Source: Gelidibacter maritimus (GTDB lineage: Bacteria; Bacteroidota; Bacteroidia; Flavobacteriales; Flavobacteriaceae). Taken from it: a stretch of 64,000 nt of DNA. Where the stretch lies: the NCBI RefSeq assembly GCF_014062315.1, contig NZ_JACGLT010000004.1, positions 124,001-188,000 of the forward strand, written 5' to 3'. Below the pieces are notes generated by a model. That model saw only the letters and a list, made by a program, of their open reading frames with translations. It ran no database searches and was not told the DNA's origin. Both the position numbers and the translations under genes were made by a program. Of the stretch, positions 42,301-49,519 are shown piece after piece; position 1 is the stretch's first letter; each line of letters opens with the position of its first letter.

Positions 42301-42504
42301 TTTGGATTTAACTTGGCGTCGATAATTGCTTTTGCAAGTATTATGATGACCTATTTTGGAGTGAATTTCTACCTATCAGGACTCCATGCCTACGCCAGTG
42401 GTGATCAAATTGTCAGCTTAAAGTTTATTGCTATTACCGTTGCAATTGTAACCATATTGGCCATATTTGCTTATCGAAAATATGCTATTTACTATAAAAA
42501 ATAA
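39310..42504 (+). CDS. ccsBA: Fused cytochrome c biogenesis protein CcsB-CcsA (system II)
   Basis: A 1064-residue membrane protein joining both halves of the system II cytochrome c synthetase. The N-terminal ResB/CcsB part starts [20 protein letters not shown] and carries the large periplasmic region. The C-terminal CcsA part has the haem-handling WWD motif region [20 protein letters not shown] and conserved His residues in helices ([25 protein letters not shown]-type). It exports haem and attaches it to apocytochrome c. I start at 39310: upstream in-frame codons to 39199 would cross the predicted promoter and read unlike the family. No nrf genes follow; mscL does. Confidence 0.93.
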   Translation: [1064 protein letters not shown]

Positions 42505-42529
42505 AACTTAATTTGTTCTATTAAGATAT

Positions 42530-42555
42530 CAGCCATAAACCATTGTTTGTGGCTG
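42530..42555 (+). terminator. Hairpin after ccsBA, weak terminator
   Basis: An 11-bp stem CAGCCATAAAC (42530-42540) / GTTTGTGGCTG (42545-42555), one G-T pair, loop CATT. Only a short T-rich tail follows, so termination strength is uncertain. Confidence 0.5.
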
Positions 42556-42589
42556 TTGTCATTAATCTTAAACCAAAAACTATAAATAG

Positions 42590-43033
42590 ATGGGCTTTTT
42601 TAAACAATTTAAAGAATTTGCCGTAAAAGGTAATATGATGGACATGGCCATCGGTATCATTATTGGAGCGTCGTTCAATAAAGTGATTGATGTCTTGGTG
42701 AAAAAAGTATTAATGCCGCCTTTGTCCTTAATGACCGATGGTTTAAACTTTCAGGACAAGCGTTTTATTTTAAGGGACAAAGTGATGGATCCGGCTGGAG
42801 AGCTCGTCTCGGACGAAGTGGCAATAGGTTATGGTGCCCTTTTTGAAGCGTTTATGGATTTCATGATCATTGGGATGACCGTTTTTCTTGTGGTCAAATT
42901 CATGAATAGCCTTAAAAACAAGGCTCATGATGTCAAAGATAAAACCATCAAAACACCAAAGGACATTGAGTTGCTTTCACAGTTGACAGAGTTGATCCAA
43001 GAGCAGAATGACTTGCTAAAAAAGCAGAAGTAA
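42590..43033 (+). CDS. mscL: Large-conductance mechanosensitive channel MscL
   Basis: A 147-residue MscL. The N-terminal amphipathic helix and TM1 are GFFKQFKEFAVKGNMMDMAI and GIIIGASFNKVID; TM2 is FEAFMDFMIIGMTVFLVVKF; a C-terminal coiled coil (ELLSQLTELIQEQNDLLKK) follows. The pentameric channel opens under high membrane tension to release solutes. The periplasmic loop is somewhat long. The window also encodes a small MscS channel at 32.5 kb. Confidence 0.95.
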   Translation: MGFFKQFKEFAVKGNMMDMAIGIIIGASFNKVIDVLVKKVLMPPLSLMTDGLNFQDKRFILRDKVMDPAGELVSDEVAIGYGALFEAFMDFMIIGMTVFLVVKFMNSLKNKAHDVKDKTIKTPKDIELLSQLTELIQEQNDLLKKQK

Positions 43034-43123
43034 TGTCCTAATTGTTTTCTTAATTGAAAAAAAGACAATGTCAGTCTGAAATTTTAACGCTTTGTAATAG
43101 TTTTAAATCAGCTAACAGGATTG

Positions 43124-43801
43124 CTACTTATCAGCAAGAACAGAATTGAAATGTTTGGAAATGGTTTCATACGCAATATCCTTAAAATCGTTCACGACCA
43201 TGTCGGCAAGTGAGAAATCTTGATCATTTGATTCTAAGCCATCATAGCCAACGCAAAAAATACCAGCATCTTTTGCTGCTTTGATTCCGTTTGTCGAATC
43301 TTCAATTACCATACATTGATCGCGGTCAAATCCGGCCGCCTTAGCAGCATTTTCAAAGATTTCAGGATGTGGCTTGGACGCTTTTAAATCGGCGCCACTC
43401 AATTTGGCCACGAAATATTGGTTTAAATTGAAACGCTTGAAAATATTATTGATGTTTTCCATGGTTGCAGAAGACGCAAGTACCAAGGTCAATCCATTGT
43501 TGTAATAATCTTTAATCAGGTCTAAAACTCCAGGTAGAAGATCTAATTCGTCGTCGTTTTCAAATAAATTCTTGAAGTGATAACGTTTAATTTCCTGTAA
43601 GGTTTCAGTACCCAATGGCAAATTAAAATGTTTGATCAACATGTCACAAATCGCACGTGTGGACTGTCCTGTAAAAGTAGAATAAAGATCATCTGGGACC
43701 TCTATATTGACATCGTCAAACATGAGGGCATAAGATTTTTGATGCAATGGCTCAGTGTTCACAATAACACCGTCCATATCAAATAATACGGCTTTAAGCA
43801 T
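43124..43801 (-). CDS. HAD hydrolase, beta-phosphoglucomutase-like
   Basis: A 225-residue HAD-superfamily enzyme with an alpha-helical cap. Motif I is AVLFDMDGVIVNTEPLH, motif II LVLASSATMENINN, motif III the Lys in LKASKPHPEIFENAA, and motif IV VIEDSTNGIKAAKDAG. This order and the GxDLKASKPHPE stretch match the beta-phosphoglucomutase/phosphatase branch. The substrate is a phosphorylated sugar or similar metabolite but cannot be named. It stands alone, convergent with mscL. Confidence 0.92.
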   Translation of the reverse strand: MLKAVLFDMDGVIVNTEPLHQKSYALMFDDVNIEVPDDLYSTFTGQSTRAICDMLIKHFNLPLGTETLQEIKRYHFKNLFENDDELDLLPGVLDLIKDYYNNGLTLVLASSATMENINNIFKRFNLNQYFVAKLSGADLKASKPHPEIFENAAKAAGFDRDQCMVIEDSTNGIKAAKDAGIFCVGYDGLESNDQDFSLADMVVNDFKDIAYETISKHFNSVLADK

Positions 43802-44153
43802 TTGGAGAGTAATTTATTAATAGCGTTACGAATATAAGTTAAATGAGTTACAATGCCTAAAATACAGTTTTTAAGTTTAGATATTTTTTTAGAAGATTAG
43901 ATTTATACATGTATCTTGTAATGGTTTTTCTTATTCAAATTTTTAAAACCTCTATGCTCAGCACCGGGCTTATGGCGCGAAGCTTTCCACTATGGAAAAT
44001 ATAATTTTTATTCCTTTTTTCTTCATCTTTTTATCTGTCCTGTTCATTTCGGCACCATGTTTCTTGATTTTACCGTTATAAAAAGCACTTTGATATTTCA
44101 TCGATGTATAATCAAATATTCGTAATTTTAAAGCTTATTAAATTTTAGAACCC
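43802..44153. other. 352-bp intergenic region
   Basis: A divergent-promoter region between the HAD and trans-sulfuration genes. No repeat, RNA or remnant gene is apparent; a short GC-richer patch (GCACCGGGCTTATGGCGCG, about 43961) has no obvious meaning. Confidence 0.5.
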
Positions 44154-45323
44154 ATGTCAAAATCAAAATACGGATTAAACACCATTTGCACGCACGTTGG
44201 CGAAATCAAGGATGAACAGTTTAAAGGAGCGGTATCGCCTATTTATATGTCTACATCATATCAATTTGACGATGTTGATGTGAAACGTTATCCACGGTAT
44301 TTTAACACACCAAACCAAGAACATTTGTCCAAAAAGATAGCAGCCTTGGAGCATGCCGAAGCAGGAATGATTTTTGGAAGCGGAATGGCAGCCATTAGCA
44401 CAGTGTTTTTGGCATTTTTAAAACAAGGCGATCATATTGTGGTCCAAAATACCTTATATGGTGGCACCAGCAATTTTATTAGGGAAGAGTTTCCTAAATA
44501 CGGTATCGAATTTACGTTTACGGATGGATACGAGGTTGCCGATTTTGATGCGGCCATCCAACCGAATACAAAGCTAATTCATATAGAAACCCCATCCAAT
44601 CCCTTGTTGACCATCACGGATATTAAGGGGGTTGCTGATTTGGCAAAATCGAAAAACATTATCACCACAATTGATAATACCTTTGCAAGTCCTGTCAATC
44701 AAACACCAATCGATTTTGGAATTGACATTATCATGCATTCCGCTACAAAATATTTGGGAGGCCATTCTGATATATTGGCAGGTGCGGTTGCGTGCAGTAG
44801 AACTCATATGGAGGCCATTTTTAATGTAGCCAAGAATTTAGGTGGTAGTTTGAGTGATATGACCGTTTGGATGCTGGAGCGCAGTATGAAGACTTTGGCT
44901 TTACGCGTCAAGGCCCAAAATAAAAATGCCCAAAAATTGGCTCAATTTTTATCAGCTCATGAGGACGTCAAACAGGTGTATTATCCTGGGCTCAAAACCC
45001 ATCCTCAGTACGCTTTGGCAAAATCGCAAATGAAAGGATTTGGAGGCATGCTTTCTTTTGAGCTGGTTGATGGATTGGATGCCATGGCATTCCAAAAGGA
45101 ATTGAAATTGATCAAACCGTCAATGAGTTTGGCAGGTGTTGAAAGTACAATGCTATCGCCTCATAAAACCTCTCATGCTTTACTGACCCAGGAAGAGCGA
45201 GATAAAATAGGTGTGAGTGATAATTTGATTCGCTTCTCGGTGGGGATAGAATCTAAAAAAGATCTGATTGCAGATATTGAGCAAGCCATTGAGACGGTAA
45301 AAAAAGCAAAACTACAGGCGTAA
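44154..45323 (+). CDS. Trans-sulfuration family PLP enzyme (cystathionine gamma-synthase/lyase type)
   Basis: A 389-residue Cys/Met-metabolism PLP enzyme. Landmarks are TICTHVGEIKDEQFKGAVSP, the phosphate-binding FGSGMAAISTVFLAFLKQGD, IHIETPSNPLLTITDI, TIDNTFASPVNQTPIDFG, and the PLP lysine in MHSATKYLGGHSDILAGA. The C-terminal SLAGVESTMLSPHKTSHA is typical. The family covers cystathionine gamma-synthase, cystathionine gamma-lyase and methionine gamma-lyase; sequence inspection does not separate them here. No riboswitch-like leader was seen. Confidence 0.9.
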   Translation: MSKSKYGLNTICTHVGEIKDEQFKGAVSPIYMSTSYQFDDVDVKRYPRYFNTPNQEHLSKKIAALEHAEAGMIFGSGMAAISTVFLAFLKQGDHIVVQNTLYGGTSNFIREEFPKYGIEFTFTDGYEVADFDAAIQPNTKLIHIETPSNPLLTITDIKGVADLAKSKNIITTIDNTFASPVNQTPIDFGIDIIMHSATKYLGGHSDILAGAVACSRTHMEAIFNVAKNLGGSLSDMTVWMLERSMKTLALRVKAQNKNAQKLAQFLSAHEDVKQVYYPGLKTHPQYALAKSQMKGFGGMLSFELVDGLDAMAFQKELKLIKPSMSLAGVESTMLSPHKTSHALLTQEERDKIGVSDNLIRFSVGIESKKDLIADIEQAIETVKKAKLQA

Positions 45324-45366
45324 GACTAAGGTTTTGAGAACTAATGCCGCAAACAAACCGTAATTT

Positions 45367-45954
45367 ATGATAAATAAAGGCAGATTAGAAGCATTCACAG
45401 ATGGCGTTTTGGCAATTATCATTACCATAATGGTTCTGGAGCTTAAAGTGCCACACGGCGGTGATTTTAAGGACTTACAAGGTGTATTTCCCGTTTTTGG
45501 TAGCTATGTTTTGAGTTTTATTTATGTCGCAATTTATTGGAATAACCATCATCACATGATGCAAACGGTAAAGGAGGTTTCAGGAACAATTCTGTGGGCC
45601 AACATCCATCTGCTTTTTTGGCTGTCACTGATTCCTTTTGTAACCGGTTGGATGGGTGAAAATGATTTTACAACGGCCTCGGTATTTTTGTACGGTATAG
45701 TGTTGTTATGTGCTGCTATTGCTTATTTTATTTTGCAAAATGCTATTATCAAAAATCAAGGAAAAGACTCTATATTGAAAGCTGCATTAGGAAGAGACAT
45801 CAAAGGAAAGGTGTCTCCAATTTTATATGTCTGTGGCATTGTTGGCACTTTAGTTGATGTAAGAATTGGGGAAGCTATTTTTGTTTTGGTAGCCTTGTTG
45901 TGGTTGATTCCAGATAAAAGAATAGAAAATAAATTAAAAGATCTGTCGCAATAA
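45367..45954 (+). CDS. TMEM175-family potassium channel-like protein (DUF1211)
   Basis: A 195-residue, six-helix membrane protein. The N-terminal RLEAFTDGVLAIIITIMVLE is the RxxxFxDxVxAI signature of the bacterial TMEM175 (DUF1211) family, and YWNNHHHMM and LFWLSLIPFVTGWMGE fit the family. Bacterial homologues form K+-permeable channels lacking the classic selectivity filter. It lies 43 nt after the trans-sulfuration gene and 12 nt before rlmF on the same strand. Confidence 0.9.
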   Translation: MINKGRLEAFTDGVLAIIITIMVLELKVPHGGDFKDLQGVFPVFGSYVLSFIYVAIYWNNHHHMMQTVKEVSGTILWANIHLLFWLSLIPFVTGWMGENDFTTASVFLYGIVLLCAAIAYFILQNAIIKNQGKDSILKAALGRDIKGKVSPILYVCGIVGTLVDVRIGEAIFVLVALLWLIPDKRIENKLKDLSQ

Positions 45955-45966
45955 AACCTTAATAAT

Positions 45967-46860
45967 TTGCATAAAAACTCATTTCATCTTGAAAATTACG
46001 ATTTTGACCTGCTTGTAAAAAATCATGAGCCATTAAAACCTTATGTTTATGTCAATGATTATCAAACCAAAACCATCGATTTCTCGAACCCGGATGCGGT
46101 AAAATCTTTAAATACGGCCTTGTTGTTTACATATTACAACATTCAGTTTTGGGGTTTTCCTGACCAAAATCTATGTCCACCCATACCAAGTCGCGCGGAT
46201 TATATGCACCATCTGTCCGATTTATTGAGACGAAGCCATTTAAAAACGGATGTCAAAGTTTTGGATATTGGTGTGGGCGCCAGTTGTATCTACCCTTTAT
46301 TGGGCAATGCACTCTTTAGTTGGCAATTTGTAGGTACAGATATTGATGAAAAGTCCCTGCAATTTGCCCAAAAAATTATCGACAAAAACAATTTTGGAGA
46401 TGCCATTACATTGCGTCATCAAAAAGATTATCAGCACATTTTAAAGGGGATCCTTAAACCATCGGATAAGTTTACTGCTTCTATTTGCAATCCGCCATTT
46501 TTTAAAAGTCAGGCGGAGGCTCTTGATGCCACCAAAACAAAATTGAAAGGATTGGGTAAGAACGTCGATAAAGTAGTTAGAAACTTTAGTGGGACACCAA
46601 AAGAGTTGTGTTACGCCGGTGGAGAGAAAGCGTTTTTGCACAATTATTTGTATGAAAGTTCCCAATTCCCTAAACAGTGCTACTGGTTTACAAGTTTGGT
46701 ATCAAATGTCAGCCATGTCCGATCAATGGAGGCCTCATTGAAAAAATTGGGAGCAACTGAGTTCCAGGTTTTGGATATGATTCAAGGTAATAAAGTAAGT
46801 AGGGTAGTGGCTTGGTCATTTTTGACCGAAAAGGAACAAAACGATTGGATTAAAAATTAA
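45967..46860 (+). CDS. rlmF: 23S rRNA (adenine-1618 N6)-methyltransferase RlmF
   Basis: A 297-residue SAM-dependent methyltransferase. Family landmarks are ENYDFDLLVKNHEPLKPYVY, KTIDFSNPDAVKSLNTALL, LCPPIPSRADYMHHLSDLL, the SAM-binding VLDIGVGASCIYPLLG, and the N6-adenine catalytic motif SICNPPFFKS. It methylates A1618 of 23S rRNA (E. coli numbering). The start is TTG at 45967, which gives the family N-terminus; no nearer ATG exists. Confidence 0.93.
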   Translation: MHKNSFHLENYDFDLLVKNHEPLKPYVYVNDYQTKTIDFSNPDAVKSLNTALLFTYYNIQFWGFPDQNLCPPIPSRADYMHHLSDLLRRSHLKTDVKVLDIGVGASCIYPLLGNALFSWQFVGTDIDEKSLQFAQKIIDKNNFGDAITLRHQKDYQHILKGILKPSDKFTASICNPPFFKSQAEALDATKTKLKGLGKNVDKVVRNFSGTPKELCYAGGEKAFLHNYLYESSQFPKQCYWFTSLVSNVSHVRSMEASLKKLGATEFQVLDMIQGNKVSRVVAWSFLTEKEQNDWIKN

Positions 46861-47069
46861 ACTTTAATGATGGAATTGAAGTCAGTAGTGTTTGAAAACA
46901 GACTGGACCTCTGTTTCATTTCAGAAATTTAAAACATAAGAATTGTCAAGTTATGATTCATGTATGAAATGGGGTTAATTCGTGACATTCGTGGTTAAAA
47001 TTAGACAGCAATTGGAAGCCAAATAGCAGTTAGTTGTAACCTTTAATTAGAAAATAAAACTATAAACAG

Positions 47070-47786
47070 ATGAAATTAGACATTTTGGCGATCGGTTCTC
47101 ACCCAGATGACGTAGAGTTAGGCTGTGGTGCCACCATTGCAAAAGAAGTCCACAACGGTAAAAAAGTGGGGATTATAGATCTTACGCGCGGCGAACTTGG
47201 CACTCGGGGCACCGCTGAAACTAGAAAATCGGAAGCCGCAGAAGGCGCAAAAATATTAGGTGTTGTGGTGAGAGAGAATATGGGTTTTGCGGATGGTTTT
47301 TTTATTAATGATAAAGCGCATCAATTGGAACTGATCCGAATGATCAGAAAATATCAACCAGAAATGGTCTTATGCAATGCCATCAATGATCGGCATATTG
47401 ACCATGCCAAGGGCAGCCAATTGGCGAGAGATGCCTGCTTTTTAAGCGGATTGATGAAAATTGAAACCGAATTGAATGGAAAAGTACAACAACATTGGCG
47501 ACCAAAATATGTGTACCATTATATTCAATGGAAAAATATTGAGCCGGATATTGTGGTTGATGTGTCGGGATTTATGGATAAAAAAATGCAAGCAGTTGCA
47601 GCTTATAAAACGCAATTCTTTGATCCTGAAAGCAAAGCACCCCAAACACCCATCAGCAGTAAAAACTTTACAGATAGTATTGATTATAGAGCGAGAGATT
47701 TAGGGCGACTGATAGGAACAGAGCACGCCGAAGGTTTTACGGTAGAGCGGTATGCTGCAGTTAAAAGTTTATTCGATTTAATATAA
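47070..47786 (+). CDS. bshB1: Bacillithiol biosynthesis deacetylase BshB1
   Basis: A 238-residue PIG-L/LmbE deacetylase. ILAIGSHPDDVELGCGATIA holds the zinc motif SHPDDVE, followed by GIIDLTRGELGTRGTAETR and CNAINDRHIDHAKGS with the distal zinc His. The strict family features (RGELGTRG, ENMGFADGFF) match BshB1, which removes the acetyl group from GlcNAc-malate in bacillithiol synthesis. Presence of bacillithiol is therefore likely; the other bsh genes are not in this window. Confidence 0.94.
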   Translation: MKLDILAIGSHPDDVELGCGATIAKEVHNGKKVGIIDLTRGELGTRGTAETRKSEAAEGAKILGVVVRENMGFADGFFINDKAHQLELIRMIRKYQPEMVLCNAINDRHIDHAKGSQLARDACFLSGLMKIETELNGKVQQHWRPKYVYHYIQWKNIEPDIVVDVSGFMDKKMQAVAAYKTQFFDPESKAPQTPISSKNFTDSIDYRARDLGRLIGTEHAEGFTVERYAAVKSLFDLI

Positions 47787-47803
47787 TATTTTCATCAAAA
47801 GAC

Positions 47804-47834
47804 TTTGTAAACATTAGTAAATAAATTACATTTG
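47804..47834 (+). promoter_or_regulatory. Bacteroidota promoter for the tRNA-His transcript
   Basis: -33 TTTG (47804-47807), 19-nt spacer, -7 TACATTTG (47827-47834), a consensus match. Transcription should start near 47841, upstream of the broken tRNA half at 47862. Confidence 0.8.
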
Positions 47835-47861
47835 CAGTCGCATTTAAGAATGCGGTTACAT

Positions 47862-47924
47862 GGTGGTCGTAGCTTAGTTGGTTACCCGCCCGTACCGAAC
47901 GGCACGTTCGGGCGGGGAGCATCG
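47862..47924 (+). pseudogene. Broken tRNA-His 5' half with palindrome
   Basis: GGTGGTCGTAGCTTAGTTGG then TTA, followed after the 32-nt insertion by GAGCATCG, copies the 5' part of the tRNA-His 30 nt downstream with two substitutions. The insertion lies between positions 21 and 22, exactly as in the tRNA-Met halves. The sequence diverges in the anticodon stem. Confidence 0.88.
47885..47916. repeat. GC-rich palindromic element (CCCGCCCG family)
   Basis: A 32-nt copy in the opposite orientation to those at 3.8 kb: CCCGCCCGTACC-GAACG-GCACG-TTCGGGCGGG, with perfect 8-bp outer arms. It is inserted in the D-arm of the tRNA-His half without target duplication. Confidence 0.88.
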
Positions 47925-47953
47925 TTAAGATGTTCCTATAAAAAGTGCAATAC

Positions 47954-48028
47954 GGTGGTTGTAGCTCAGTTGGTTAGAGCATCGGTTTGTGGTACCGAGG
48001 GTCGCCGGTTCGAGCCCGGTCTTCCACC
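47954..48028 (+). tRNA. tRNA-His (GTG)
   Basis: G-1 at 47954, acceptor GTGGTTG, D-arm GCTC...GAGC, anticodon loop TTTGTGG with GTG, T-arm GCCGG-TTCGAGC-CCGGT and discriminator C73. G-1 opposite C73 is the identity mark of tRNA-His. The acceptor pairs with CTTCCAC, leaving two adjacent T-T mismatches (positions 5 and 6), which is unusual. Confidence 0.9.
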
Positions 48029-48036
48029 CAAAATTT

Positions 48037-48067
48037 AAGCCTTCAAAGCAATTTGGAGGCTTTTTTT
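48037..48067 (+). terminator. Terminator of tRNA-His
   Basis: An 8-bp stem AAGCCTTC (48037-48044) / GGAGGCTT (48055-48062), one G-T pair, followed by a run of T to 48067, directly after the tRNA. Confidence 0.85.
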
Positions 48068-48139
48068 GTACACTGATTTTTTAAATGTGGCCAATTAAGG
48101 TTCAAGTCAAAAAGTTAGGGCGAGAGAATACCAATTGTC

Positions 48140-48574
48140 CTAATATCTATAAATGATTTGTTGGTTCCAACCATCAATATTTAATGGTACCTCACTTTGA
48201 GTTTTTATTTGGAATGGAGTAAGGTCAAAAGAAATTGATTTTTGAAATATAGCATCACATAGCTCTTCATTTATTAATTCCATTTTGACAGATCGTTGTA
48301 ATGGAAAAACAGCGTAAAAGGCATCTACACTATATAAATTCTCTTCCCACAATTCTGTTCCGCAGCCACTGGAACTATATGTTATTTCCAAACAATCACT
48401 AATTAATTCAATTTCAGTTATCACATAATTTGAAGTAATGATGGAATTAAATTCACCTTCGGAAACAATTTCAGAGATGAGACTGCAGTTCTGATCAACA
48501 GAAGAATTATCATCATCGGTGTTGCAACTGAAAATTAGGATATATAGAGAAATAATTAGAATATTTTTTTTCAT
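48140..48574 (-). CDS. Hypothetical lipoprotein, 144 aa
   Basis: A small lipoprotein: leader MKKNILIISLYILIFSC gives the lipidated Cys at residue 17, followed by an acidic linker (NTDDDNSS). The mature part contains four further Cys (in DQNCSL, SDCLEI, SSGCGTE and EELCDA) that could form disulfides. No known domain. It is a single gene between tRNA-His and the S1/P1 nuclease gene. The Asp-rich segment after the Cys fits a lipoprotein export signal of Bacteroidota surface lipoproteins. Confidence 0.72.
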   Translation of the reverse strand: MKKNILIISLYILIFSCNTDDDNSSVDQNCSLISEIVSEGEFNSIITSNYVITEIELISDCLEITYSSSGCGTELWEENLYSVDAFYAVFPLQRSVKMELINEELCDAIFQKSISFDLTPFQIKTQSEVPLNIDGWNQQIIYRY

Positions 48575-48727
48575 AATATATAGTCCGTTTTCTATTAGAT
48601 GTAAAAAATTGAAATGGTTGTGTCAAAATCCCAACTTATATTAAATTTAATAGTATTCTACCGCAAAAATTTTACTCGAATGTTCTATAGATTAATAGGA
48701 TTTTAGTCTGGAGAATGTCTACAACTT

Positions 48728-49507
48728 TTAGAATAAATCGTTTAAAACCTTCGCTAATCTAATCCCCGCAATCTGCAATTGGGTTCTTGCTATGTCCAAA
48801 TATTCATAGGAATAGGCGTAACGTAAATTTTCTCCTTCCTCGACGGAGTTGTAGATGGTTTTCGTTAAGTGTTGTGTGGAATTCACCCAATCAACAATAG
48901 ATCCTTGTTGAAGAAACTTGATTTGCTTTTTTGATATAAATTCAGCATTTGCGGCCAATTCACTATAACTCATATTGTAGGACTCAATCATTTGACTGTC
49001 CCAAACTCTATGAAGGTTAGTGTCTTTAAATTGCCATTTTACTTTAATATCGTTGCCGCCACGGTCTTCTTCCCGCCCAATATGTAATGGTTGGTGTAAA
49101 TCGCCAATCAAATGAATCAACATTTTCAAATAAAAAGCTTTATCAGCATCGGAGGCTTTATCGTCCTTAATGACTTTTTTACAATAGGCAATACCAGTGA
49201 CCAAATCGCCTTTTGGATTTTTTTTGGACGACTCATAATCCTCATCAAGGGACATATTCACATAATGCCAAGAGTCAAATTCGTTGTAACGCGGATCGGC
49301 CTTAATTTCATCGGCAAAGGTAGATACGAAGGCTAAGGATTGGTGATTTAATAGTTTTTTGAGATGACGCTTTGTTTTATTGCTCGTGTATTGATCGGCT
49401 ATGGCTCCTACAACACGATGTCCAGTAGCACCCCATTTTTTGTTGGCGAAACTATTGGTGTTGAAAAGTAGAACTGTAGTAATAATAAATATTGTTATTG
49501 ATCTCAT
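48728..49507 (-). CDS. S1/P1-type nuclease
   Basis: A 259-residue secreted zinc nuclease. After the signal peptide (about residues 1-22) the mature chain begins near KKWGATGHRVVGAIADQY, giving the zinc-binding N-terminal Trp region and first His. The other ligands are visible in VSTFADEIKADPRY, SWHYVNMS, HLIGDLHQPLHIGREEDRGG and NLHRVWDSQMIES. The family cuts single-stranded DNA and RNA; here it would work in the periplasm or outside, for nucleic acid scavenging. It lies 12 nt after the DEAD-box helicase stop on the same strand. Confidence 0.92.
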   Translation of the reverse strand: MRSITIFIITTVLLFNTNSFANKKWGATGHRVVGAIADQYTSNKTKRHLKKLLNHQSLAFVSTFADEIKADPRYNEFDSWHYVNMSLDEDYESSKKNPKGDLVTGIAYCKKVIKDDKASDADKAFYLKMLIHLIGDLHQPLHIGREEDRGGNDIKVKWQFKDTNLHRVWDSQMIESYNMSYSELAANAEFISKKQIKFLQQGSIVDWVNSTQHLTKTIYNSVEEGENLRYAYSYEYLDIARTQLQIAGIRLAKVLNDLF

Positions 49508-49519
49508 AATTGTATAAAA

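Noticed and set aside
47832-48038. Plus-strand 68-codon frame over the tRNA-His region
   Set aside because: Spans the broken tRNA half, the palindrome and the intact tRNA; not a protein gene.
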